In this document: positions 21,901 to 28,567 of the stretch, piece after piece
How positions within the stretch are numbered: position 1 is the first letter of the stretch
Layout: the number at the start of each line of letters is the position of its first letter
Assembly: GCA_019347595.1 (NCBI GenBank)
Contig: JAHWLA010000006.1
Location: 1-29,229 of the forward strand
Source: Actinomycetota bacterium
Lineage (GTDB): Bacteria > Actinomycetota > Acidimicrobiia > Acidimicrobiales > JAHWLA01
Reading direction: 5' to 3'
Length of the DNA: 29,229 nt
The notes under the pieces: generated by a model
Seen by the model: the letters and a program-made list of their open reading frames with translations, nothing else
The model's database searches: none
What the model was told of the DNA's origin: nothing
Program-made: the position numbers and the translations under genes

Positions 21901-22003
21901 GACGTTGGCGGGCGACCTGGTGCTGGCCGGACCGGTCAGCAACGCCCGCCGCTACGAGCTGTCCGACGGCCGGGCGCTGCACGTGGGGCTGCACAAGCTG
22001 TAG
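18905..22003 (+). CDS. ileS: Isoleucyl-tRNA synthetase, eukaryote-like (long) type
   Basis: The 1032-aa class I synthetase charges tRNA-Ile. It has the HIGH box as PHYGH (64-68 within DGPPFANGLPHYGH) and RRFGWDCHGLPAE just after. An editing (CP1) domain lies in the middle with TTTPWTLPSN and DGTGVVHIAPGFGEDD. WFESGSMPYAQ follows, then the KMSKS loop as KASKR (600-604). The C-terminal anticodon domain includes LTNWYIRRSRDRFW. The length and these boxes match the type found in mycobacteria, archaea and eukaryotes, which is usually insensitive to mupirocin. The Met to Ala change in KMSKS is notable. The start is ATG 18905, 6 nt after TACCCT. Confidence 0.96.
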   Translation: MSASDPAEQPYPNVEQQPAFPGIEARILAFWEQDDTFRASVEQRPAGDNDFVFYDGPPFANGLPHYGHLLTGYVKDAVPRYKTMRGHRVERRFGWDCHGLPAEMEAEKELGISGHVAITDYGIERFNDACRTSVLRYTNEWRSYVTRQARWVDFENDYKTLDLPYMESVMWAFKQLWDKGLIYEGYKVLPYCWECETPLSNFETRLDDAYRDRDDPTLTVWFELETGERLLAWTTTPWTLPSNLALAVGPDIEYSVYELDGARYITGGAVPEDVPVVSTVRGSELVGRRYTPLFPFFADVPNAFRVLAGDFVSTDDGTGVVHIAPGFGEDDQRVSEAAGIPVVVPVDEHARFTAEVPDYEGVQVFEANALVIRDLKERGHVVKHEVYRHSYPHCWRTDTPLIYRAISSWFVKVTDIKERALELNQKINWVPEHIRDGAFGKWLENARDWSISRNRFWGSPIPVWKSDDPRYPRLDVYGSLDELERDFGVRPADLHRPGIDELTRPNPDDPTGQSTMRRVEEVLDCWFESGSMPYAQVHYPFDSRKWFEGGHFPADFIVEYVGQTRAWFYNLHVLSTALFDSEPFANCVVHGVILGDDGRKASKRLRNYVDPEEMFETYGADAVRWFLLSSPVLRGQDLVFTRKGVADAVRQVLNPIWNAWYFFSLYANADGYRARYRVDAEGVLDRYVLAKTRQLVEQVTERMDAYDLSGACDAVSGFLDALTNWYIRRSRDRFWESDADAFDTLYTVLAVLCGTAAPLLPMVTEEVYRGLTGERSVHLTDWPRADELPADEELVAAMDLVRDVCSAASSVRKAAGLRVRLPLPALTVAAPDAERLAPFTQLVADELNVKDVRLSDDVSAVGRYLLQVVPAVLGPRLGADVQKVIKAVRAGEWERRADGSVVVGDRTLADDEYTLRLVPADEAVSRALPGDRGLVVLDVAVTPELEAEGLARDVVRLVQQARKDAGLHVSDRIHLVVDAGDHDDVRAAVEAHRGYVADQTLAGDLVLAGPVSNARRYELSDGRALHVGLHKL

Positions 22004-22011
22004 CGGGGGGC

Positions 22012-22455
22012 CTATGTGCCCACCACAAGGCCGGCCGCCGCTGCGGCGGCGGAGACGAACCCGAAGCCGGCGAACAGCAGTGTCATGGTCATGCGGCGGA
22101 GCTCCTGGTGGAGTTGCACCGACAGCGCCAGCACATCGGCCTTGGTGGCGAACAGCTTTTCGTGCTGATCCAGCCGCGCCTCGATGGACGTGAACCGCGC
22201 GTCGACAGATGTGAAGCGCTCGTTGACGAGGGCGAAGCCGGCCGTCATCTCGGCGCGGAGCATGGCGACCTCGCGCCTCACATCGTGGATCTCGGCGCGC
22301 AGCTCGGTCTTGGTGTCGGCCAGGTCTCGCTTGGTGGCGACTTCGGACCAGTCCATCGGCGGCAGGTGCTCGACCACGAGGGTCGCCCCCTCTTCTCCCA
22401 TCACACCGGTCAGCGCACGATGGAGCTGACGCCTCGACTCTTCGGTGATTGCCAC
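22012..22455 (-). CDS. Coiled-coil protein with C-terminal membrane anchor
   Basis: The protein has 147 aa and starts MAITEESRRQLHRALTGVMG. Residues 26-45 hold the HLPPMDWSEVATKRDL pattern that I recall from many actinobacterial coiled-coil hypotheticals of the DUF1640/CCDC90 type. Residues 45-118 are heptad-like with repeated FTSVDARFTSIEARL. A TM helix (about 123-146) closes the chain. It is likely a trimeric or dimeric coiled coil anchored in the membrane; its role is unknown. The start is GTG 22455 with AGGAGAGG upstream. It has its own well-formed promoter at 22545-22573 and converges with ileS, 8 bp apart. Confidence 0.8.
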   Translation of the reverse strand: MAITEESRRQLHRALTGVMGEEGATLVVEHLPPMDWSEVATKRDLADTKTELRAEIHDVRREVAMLRAEMTAGFALVNERFTSVDARFTSIEARLDQHEKLFATKADVLALSVQLHQELRRMTMTLLFAGFGFVSAAAAAAGLVVGT

Positions 22456-22544
22456 AAACCTCTCCTTGGCGGGCGTGTTGCGTTGCCTTCCGAGGGGAAC
22501 TTGCGGCGTTCCTCCGAGCCGCCCGGCCTACCGGGCATGTGATG

Positions 22545-22573
22545 ACTATAGGTCGCTAGCGACCGAGGTGCAA
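22545..22573 (-). promoter_or_regulatory. Strong promoter with a palindromic operator in the spacer
   Basis: On the minus strand TTGCAC (22573-22568), exactly 17 bp, and TATAGT (22550-22545) form a near-consensus promoter. The spacer ends with the perfect 14-bp palindrome GGTCGCTAGCGACC (22564-22551). It drives the coiled-coil gene, with a leader of about 80 nt. The -35 starts right after the stop codon of the upstream gene. A repressor or a MerR-like factor could bind in the spacer. Confidence 0.6.
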
Positions 22574-23668
22574 CTACCGCTTCTTGGTGGCCTTGGTGGC
22601 CTTGGCCGCCTTCTTGGCCGGAGCGGCCTTCTTGGCCGGAGCGGCCTTCTTGGCCGGAGCGGCCTTCTTGGCGGGCGCCTTCTTGGCGGGCGCCGCGGCC
22701 TTCTTGGCCGGCGCCGCCTTGGTGGCGACCTTCTTGGCCGGCGCGGCCGCCTTCTTGCCGGCCGCCGCCTTCTTGGCCGGGGCCTTCTTGGCGGTGGCCG
22801 CCTTCTTGGCCGAAGCGGCCTTCTTGGCGGGCGCCTTCTTGGCCGCAGCAGCAGGAGCGGCGGCAGGCACGCCCGGCGCACCCTCGCCGGTCTCGAAGAT
22901 CTCGTCGATGCGGCGCAGGATGGTGGGCCGGTTCCGGTTGGCCTCTTCGTATTCCGCCACGTCCTCCAGCTCGTCGTCGTCGAGCTCGGGCAGCAGCGGG
23001 AGGATCTGCGCCACACTCAGCGAGTCGTACTTCTCGATCGGCACCGGGCGGCCGGACGGCGTCACCAGCGTGGCGCTCACCGCCGCGGTGGGCGCCTCGA
23101 CCGCTTCGGCGGCGGCCGGGACCTCGGGCGGCGTCACCGGGATGGCAGCCGCTGTGGCGGCCTCCTCCTCGGCCTCCAGCTCGTCGATCAGCTCGTCGAT
23201 GCGCTTGACGATCGTGGCCCGGTTCTTGCCTGCGACCTCGCGCTCGCGCACGGCGTCGAGCTCGTCGAGGTCGAGCTCGGGCAGCAGCGGGATGATCTCG
23301 CCGACCTTGAGCTTGTCGTAGTCCTCGATCGGAAAGGCGATGTCGGGCACACCGTCGACGGCGACCGGAGCACTCGTCTGGGTGGCCACGCCGACAGGCT
23401 CGTCGGCCGGCACCGCTTCCATGGCGGCCGTCTCGGGACCACCGCCTGCGGCGGGCGCCACCGCAGCCTGCCGCCTGCTCATCCGCGAGAACACGACGAG
23501 CACGATGCCCGCCACGCCGCTGCACAGGATCGAGAGGTAGATCGGCGCCAGCGACGAGCTGACGAAGCCGATCACGAGCGAAATGGCCCCAACCAGCACG
23601 AGACCGATCGTTACGAGGAGCAACACGTAGCCACCATCCGGGTAGTCGGTACGGGCGCGGGGCAGCAT
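22574..23668 (-). CDS. Two-TM protein with duplicated domain and histone-H1-like tail
   Basis: The protein has 364 aa. Two TM helices (about 13-37 and 40-61) form a hairpin at the N-terminus. Two copies of a 50-aa helical domain follow: 112-161 (FPIEDYDKLKVGEIIPLLPE...) and 209-258 (VPIEKYDSLSVAQILPLLPE...). They share P-I-E-x-Y-D-x-L, I-x-P-L-L-P-E-L and a closing R-I-D-E. The last 90 residues are repeats of KKAAPAK type like histone H1. The protein could tie DNA to the membrane near the divisome; this is inference. No ribosome site or TANNNT fits the ATG at 23668, so the start is less sure. It follows divIVA by 37 bp. Confidence 0.75.
   Translation of the reverse strand: MLPRARTDYPDGGYVLLLVTIGLVLVGAISLVIGFVSSSLAPIYLSILCSGVAGIVLVVFSRMSRRQAAVAPAAGGGPETAAMEAVPADEPVGVATQTSAPVAVDGVPDIAFPIEDYDKLKVGEIIPLLPELDLDELDAVREREVAGKNRATIVKRIDELIDELEAEEEAATAAAIPVTPPEVPAAAEAVEAPTAAVSATLVTPSGRPVPIEKYDSLSVAQILPLLPELDDDELEDVAEYEEANRNRPTILRRIDEIFETGEGAPGVPAAAPAAAAKKAPAKKAASAKKAATAKKAPAKKAAAGKKAAAPAKKVATKAAPAKKAAAPAKKAPAKKAAPAKKAAPAKKAAPAKKAAKATKATKKR
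22600..22680 (-). repeat. 18-bp tandem repeats coding for the Lys/Ala tail
   Basis: The unit GGCCTTCTTGGCCGGAGC occurs about four times in a row and continues as degenerate copies to about 22850. On the coding strand it gives KKAAPA repeats. Copy number may vary between strains. Confidence 0.75.
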
Positions 23669-23705
23669 AGGCGCAACCGCCGCGCAGACACGAGATACAG
23701 CGTCG

Positions 23706-24422
23706 TCAGTAGCCCGCCACCGGGGAACCGTGGCCGTTGGGGCCGAGCTCCTCGTGACGTTCGCCGACGGCCATGCGCAGCTCGGCGTAGAACTCGTCGT
23801 CGCTCACGCGCTGCGGTGCATCGGGAGGAGGGGACGGCATGGGCGACGCAGGCGATCGCAGGCTGTCGAGGTCGACGGCTCCGCCGCCGGGTACGGGAGG
23901 CGGCAACATCGACGGCACGATGTCGTCGAGCCGTCGCAGCGTCTCGCCCACGACGGCGCGCAGGCGCGCCCGCTCGCCGTCGAGGTACTGCTGGAGGGCG
24001 GCGATCTCCCGGTGGAGGTCGTCGCGCGCCGACTCCAGCCGGCCTACCTGCGCCCACGCCTCGCGGGTGGCCTCCTCGATGGTGCGGCGGGCGTGCTCGG
24101 CCGCTTCGGCGCGCACGCCGTGCGCCTGGTTGTCGGCGTCGGCCACGATCCGCTGGGCCTGCTCGCGCGCCTCCTGCACGGCAAGGTCGGCCGTGCGTTG
24201 CGCAAGTACCAGCGTGCGGCGCATGGCGTCGTCGCCCTCGTTCGACTCCGTGGCCCGCTGTTCGGCCCGCACCGCCCGCTCGGTGGCCTGGCGCAGCCGC
24301 TCTTGGAGGATCTCCAGGCCCGCGGCGACCCGCTCGAGGAACTCGTCGACGTCGTCGGGGTTGTAGCCGCGCAGCTTCTCGCGGAACTCGACCTCGCGGA
24401 GGGTCTTGGGCGAGACGTCCAT
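23706..24422 (-). CDS. divIVA: DivIVA/Wag31-like protein
   Basis: The 238-aa protein starts MDVSPKTLREVEFREKLRGYNPDDVDEFLERVAAGLE, the lipid-binding DivIVA domain with the exposed FREKLRGY region. A long coiled coil (about 40-160) carries the repeated A.R.A pattern. The Pro-rich linker 172-205 leads to a short acidic end. DivIVA binds curved membrane at poles and septa and organises polar growth and division in actinobacteria. It is smaller than Wag31 (260 aa). The start is ATG 24422 with TACCCT 7 nt upstream, so it can be made apart from the sepF-yggT genes. Confidence 0.93.
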   Translation of the reverse strand: MDVSPKTLREVEFREKLRGYNPDDVDEFLERVAAGLEILQERLRQATERAVRAEQRATESNEGDDAMRRTLVLAQRTADLAVQEAREQAQRIVADADNQAHGVRAEAAEHARRTIEEATREAWAQVGRLESARDDLHREIAALQQYLDGERARLRAVVGETLRRLDDIVPSMLPPPVPGGGAVDLDSLRSPASPMPSPPPDAPQRVSDDEFYAELRMAVGERHEELGPNGHGSPVAGY

Positions 24423-24429
24423 GGCGTCA

Positions 24430-24435
24430 AGGGTA
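24430..24435 (-). promoter_or_regulatory. -10 box TACCCT, probable leaderless divIVA start
   Basis: TACCCT on the minus strand is 7 nt before the divIVA ATG. The box is identical to that of ileS. Confidence 0.5.
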
Positions 24436-24480
24436 AGACTGCATCGCCCGCCCGCGGTGGATGCCCGGGCTACGAGACGG

Positions 24481-24735
24481 TCAGCAGACCGCGCTGCGCA
24501 GGATCTGCACGCCGAACAGCACGATGATCGGCGACAGGTCGAGCCCCATGCCGCCGATGCCGACCGGCGGCAGCATGCGGCGGACCGGGCCCAGGACCGG
24601 CTCGGTGATGCTGTAGAGCAACCCGAAGATCGTCGACAGCCCCGAGTCGGGCGAGATGGGGAACCAGCTCAGGATGATGCGCGCGAAGAGCAGCAGCACG
24701 TAGAGCTGGAGCAGTTGGCAGAGGAGGGTTTGCAA
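24481..24735 (-). CDS. yggT: YggT-family membrane protein
   Basis: The 84-aa protein has two TM helices, LLQLYVLLLFARIILSWFP (8-26) and LSPIIVLFGVQILRSAV (about 67-83). Between them is the family motif SITEPVLGPVRRMLPP. YggT proteins are linked by position to division genes; the role is not settled. The start is TTG 24735, 9 nt after the sepF stop; no better start is available. It lies within the sepF operon. Confidence 0.9.
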   Translation of the reverse strand: MQTLLCQLLQLYVLLLFARIILSWFPISPDSGLSTIFGLLYSITEPVLGPVRRMLPPVGIGGMGLDLSPIIVLFGVQILRSAVC

Positions 24736-24744
24736 AGGGATTCG

Positions 24745-25287
24745 CTAGCTGCGGTAGAGCCCGCGCTCCTGGAGTCGTCGCTTCTCCTCGGCCGACACCT
24801 CGACGTTGGACGGGGTGAGGAGGAAGACGTCGCGGGCGACCTTGTCCATGGCGCCGCCCAGGGCATAGGTGGCGCCGCTGCAGAAGTCGACCATGCGACG
24901 CGACAGGTCGCGGTCGGCGCCCTGGAGGTTGACGATCACCGGCTGATTGGCCTTGAGGCGGTCGCCGATCTCCTGGGCGTCGGGGAACTGCGAGGGCGCC
25001 ACCACGTGCACCTTCGCCGTCTGCACCGGCTGGATGGGACGCACCACGGCGGGGCGCACGTTGCCGACACCGTACGACTCCCCGGGCGCCATGGGCTGCT
25101 CGCGCGGGAGGGTGCGGATGCTCGAGGACATCGCGGGCTCCGGCTCGGGGGCGTACGAGCGGGCGGGCTGCCGGCCGGCCGCCGGGCCGCTGGGGGCAAG
25201 TTGCTGCTCCTCGTACGGCTCGTAGTCCTCGTAGTCGTCGTCGACGAGGCCGAAGTAGACCATCGCCCGGTGGACCAGTCCTGCCAT
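24745..25287 (-). CDS. sepF: Cell division protein SepF
   Basis: The 180-aa protein has the membrane-binding N-terminus (MAGLVHRAMVYFGLVDDD), an acidic/Tyr-rich and Pro linker (18-85), and the SepF fold: TAKVHVVAPSQFPDAQEIGDRL (in part, 90-111), PVIVNLQGADRDLSRRMVDFCSGATYALGG, and VFLLTPSNVEVS. SepF binds the FtsZ C-terminus and anchors the ring to the membrane, the main anchor in actinobacteria that lack FtsA. The start is ATG 25287 with AAGGAGG 7 nt upstream. It is downstream of yggS and upstream of yggT. Confidence 0.95.
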   Translation of the reverse strand: MAGLVHRAMVYFGLVDDDYEDYEPYEEQQLAPSGPAAGRQPARSYAPEPEPAMSSSIRTLPREQPMAPGESYGVGNVRPAVVRPIQPVQTAKVHVVAPSQFPDAQEIGDRLKANQPVIVNLQGADRDLSRRMVDFCSGATYALGGAMDKVARDVFLLTPSNVEVSAEEKRRLQERGLYRS

Positions 25288-25311
25288 TCCTTGCCTCCTT
25301 GGGCGGTGAGC

Positions 25312-25956
25312 CTATCGTCGCAGGTCGAGGCGGTCAGGTCGTGGACCGAACAGCGCGGTGCCCACGCGAACCATGGTGGAGCCCTCGGCGACGGCGATCT
25401 CCAGATCGTCCGACATGCCGATGGAGCGCTCGGGGAGGCCGAGCTCGTCGGCCAGCGCCACCAGCCGGCGGAAGGCGTCGGCCGGGTCGTGGCGCGGGCC
25501 CACGGCCATCAGGCCGCGCACATCGAGACCGACGGCGGCGGCCTGCTCGACGAGCACAGGTGCGTCCTCCCAATCGCAGCCGTTGCGGCCTTCGTCCTCC
25601 GTGACGTTGACCTGCACGAGGATGGACGCCCCCGGCCGATGGGCCGCCAGCGCCCGGACGAGCTCGGGCCGGTCGACCGACTGCCACACGTCGACCACGG
25701 GCGCCAGCGCCTTGACCTTGTTGCGCTGGACGTGGCCGAGCATGTGCCAGCGGACGCCCTCGGCATGGCGCGCCTTGGCTGTGAGCTCCTGCGCGTAGTT
25801 CTCGCCCAGGTCGACCAGGCCCGCGGCGCGAGCGGCGGCCACGACGTCGCGAGGCTGCCCCTTGGTGACGGCGACGATGGATGTGCGGGCCGGGTCGCCG
25901 CCCGCCCGGACCATCCGCTCCCGCACCGCGTCGAGGCGCTCGGCTAGGGAATCCAT
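25312..25956 (-). CDS. yggS: YggS/PLPBP-family PLP-binding protein
   Basis: The 214-aa single-domain TIM barrel has SIVAVTKGQP with PLP lysine Lys32 and DLGENYAQELTAK. WHMLGHVQRNKVKAL (the usual H.IG..Q.NK), VQVNVTEDEGRNGC, and GMSDDLEIAVAEGSTMVRVGTALFG also match. The family manages free PLP and affects amino-acid balance; it has no known enzyme activity. The start ATG 25956 overlaps the pgeF stop by 13 bp. It sits between pgeF and sepF, the normal order. Confidence 0.94.
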   Translation of the reverse strand: MDSLAERLDAVRERMVRAGGDPARTSIVAVTKGQPRDVVAAARAAGLVDLGENYAQELTAKARHAEGVRWHMLGHVQRNKVKALAPVVDVWQSVDRPELVRALAAHRPGASILVQVNVTEDEGRNGCDWEDAPVLVEQAAAVGLDVRGLMAVGPRHDPADAFRRLVALADELGLPERSIGMSDDLEIAVAEGSTMVRVGTALFGPRPDRLDLRR

Positions 25957-26543
25957 ACGACCATCGCCTGTCGCTCCACGTCACCGCGGGCGCGGTGCGA
26001 GAAATGGTCGGGCGAGCATGCCGTGCAGACGCCTTCGTCGTGCACCAGCTCGACGCCCGCCTCGGCCAGCGCGTGCCGGACGGCGGCAGGCACGTCCAGG
26101 GCGGGGCGACCGGCCGCAGTGCGCCCGTGGACCTCGGGCGGGAAGTGGTCCGCCACGTCGGCGAACTCGTAGCACTCGGCGTGGATGCACGGACCGAGGG
26201 CGGCCACGACGTCGCCGGCGCCGAGCCGGCGCATCTCCGCCACGGCGGCGCCGACGACGCCCGCCGCCAGCCCTCGCCAGCCCGCGTGCACCGCCCCCAC
26301 CACGCCTTCGGGCGACGACAGCGCCACCGGTGCGCAGTCGGCGGTGAGAATGACGAGCTTGGCCCCGCGTACGGCGGTGACGGCGGCATCGGCGTCTTCC
26401 CCGTTGCGTGCACCGGGTGCGTCGACCACGACGACGCGAGCACCGTGCACCTGGTGGAGGCGCGTCCACGTGAGGCCGGGCGCCTCGCGCATGTCGCCGT
26501 CGGCACGTCCGGTCCAGCGGACCTCGGCGGCCCCGAGCCGCAC
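25944..26543 (-). CDS. pgeF: Peptidoglycan editing factor PgeF (YfiH), short form
   Basis: The 199-aa protein has the Cu/Zn-site residues of the family: His33 in LHQVHGA, Cys70 in ILTADCAPVAL and His86 in GAVHAGWRGLAAG. GPCIHAECYEF and the C-terminal CTACSPDHFSHR are also typical. PgeF removes wrongly built muropeptide precursors; related proteins act on purine nucleosides. Family members are usually about 240 aa. Here the segment between the first strand and QVHG, which normally has GGVS...NL..HVGDD, is reduced to about 20 residues. The start is GTG 26543, 4 nt after the ftsZ stop. No start lies in between. Confidence 0.9.
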   Translation of the reverse strand: MRLGAAEVRWTGRADGDMREAPGLTWTRLHQVHGARVVVVDAPGARNGEDADAAVTAVRGAKLVILTADCAPVALSSPEGVVGAVHAGWRGLAAGVVGAAVAEMRRLGAGDVVAALGPCIHAECYEFADVADHFPPEVHGRTAAGRPALDVPAAVRHALAEAGVELVHDEGVCTACSPDHFSHRARGDVERQAMVVWIP

Positions 26544-26547
26544 GGCC

Positions 26548-27645
<1,098 letters not shown>

Positions 27646-27691
27646 AGCGTCAGTCCTTCCCCGTTTCCAGAAAGGCTCGGAACGTGCGAAG

Positions 27692-27712
27692 GGCCGGGAC
27701 ACGCGCCCGGCC
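27692..27712 (-). promoter_or_regulatory. Hairpin in the ftsZ leader
   Basis: GGCCGGG and CCCGGCC form a perfect 7-bp stem with a 7-nt loop about 50 nt before the ftsZ ATG. If transcription starts near 27710 it would be at the very 5' end of the mRNA. It may protect the message or stop read-through from ftsQ. Confidence 0.5.
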
Positions 27713-27716
27713 TCAA

Positions 27717-27765
27717 CCTCAACTTCAGGGTGAGAGTTATGTCAAGCTCTCGTTTCGATTGAAAC
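27717..27765 (-). promoter_or_regulatory. ftsZ promoter region
   Basis: On the minus strand a perfect -35 TTGACA (27745-27740) is followed by TAACTC. TTGAGG/TGAGGT lies 17-18 bp after the -35 as a poor -10. Just upstream GTTTCAATCGAAAC (27765-27752) is an inverted repeat of 5 bp with a 4-nt loop, and CCTCAA/CTTCAG repeats lie downstream. The region is clearly AT-richer than its surroundings. Confidence 0.55.
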
Positions 27766-27778
27766 TTTAGCCACTTTG

Positions 27779-28567
27779 TCAACGTCTGGTCAAGACCGGT
27801 GCGCTGGGAACCCGCAGGTCGAGGACGGCCAGGCGGCGCAGGTCCACCTTGGACACCATCGTCGCCAGCGCCTGCATCTTGGCCTCCAGTTGCTCGGCCG
27901 ACCCCAACCGCACCACGCCCGCAGGCAGCAGCCGCAGCTCCAGCTCGCCGCCCTCGAGCGCCACCACCTCCCCTACCCGCTCGCGCGCCTCGGCAGGCAG
28001 GGCGTCGGCGACCGCCAGCGGAGCCAACGCCGCGGGCCCCAGCGACGTGCCCGGGGTGCCGGGAAGCGGGACGTTGGTGACGGCGATGCTGCCCGGGGGG
28101 CGGTCGGGGACGACGGCGAGGACGCGGCCTTCGCGGTCGAGCGCCGCCCACTCGCCCGCCTCGCTGCGGACCACCGCGATGGCGGAACGCTCGGTGACCA
28201 CCAGGCGCACCGAGCGGGGCCACTGCTTGACCGCCTCGGCGTCGGCCACCCACGGCAGGGCGAGCGCCCGGCGCACGACCTCGGCGGGGCGCACGTCGAT
28301 GAGCTGCGGACGGCGGTCGAGGCCGGTCGCCCGCACCAGCTCCTCCCGCGGCGTCTGCTCGGCGCCGCGCACGTCGACGTAGTCGACGTCCATCAGCGGC
28401 GAGCGCGTCGCCCCCACCGCGCAGGCGGCCAGCGCAACCACGCCGAACGCCGCACCGAAATGGCGCAGGCGCCTTCGTCCTTCGGAGCGGATCACCTCGA
28501 TGCGGCGGCGTTTGATCCGGGGGTCCATGCGGACGCGCGGCCGCGCCGAGGCGGGCGACGCGCTCAC
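27779..28567 (-). CDS. ftsQ: Cell division protein FtsQ
   Basis: The 262-aa protein has a basic cytoplasmic N-terminus (RMDPRIKRRRIEVIRSEGRRRLR in pieces) and one TM helix (about 36-55). The POTRA domain is SPLMDVDYVDVRGAEQTPREELV..., and the beta domain includes ALPWVADAEAVKQWPRSVRLVVTERSAIAVV. FtsQ links early and late divisome proteins through FtsB/FtsL. The start is GTG 28567, overlapping the murB TGA as GTGA, with GGAGGAG 6 nt upstream. The ORF is open further upstream, but only as a shadow of murB. It ends about 130 bp before ftsZ. Confidence 0.92.
   Translation of the reverse strand: MSASPASARPRVRMDPRIKRRRIEVIRSEGRRRLRHFGAAFGVVALAACAVGATRSPLMDVDYVDVRGAEQTPREELVRATGLDRRPQLIDVRPAEVVRRALALPWVADAEAVKQWPRSVRLVVTERSAIAVVRSEAGEWAALDREGRVLAVVPDRPPGSIAVTNVPLPGTPGTSLGPAALAPLAVADALPAEARERVGEVVALEGGELELRLLPAGVVRLGSAEQLEAKMQALATMVSKVDLRRLAVLDLRVPSAPVLTRR

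Noticed and set aside
22600..22850. Short tandem repeats considered as a CRISPR array
   Set aside because: The 18-bp units abut each other with no unique spacers and lie inside a coding sequence.
22445..24436. 663-codon plus-strand open frame
   Set aside because: It is antisense to the duplicated-domain membrane protein and divIVA. The Leu/Gly repeats mirror the Lys/Ala repeats on the other strand.
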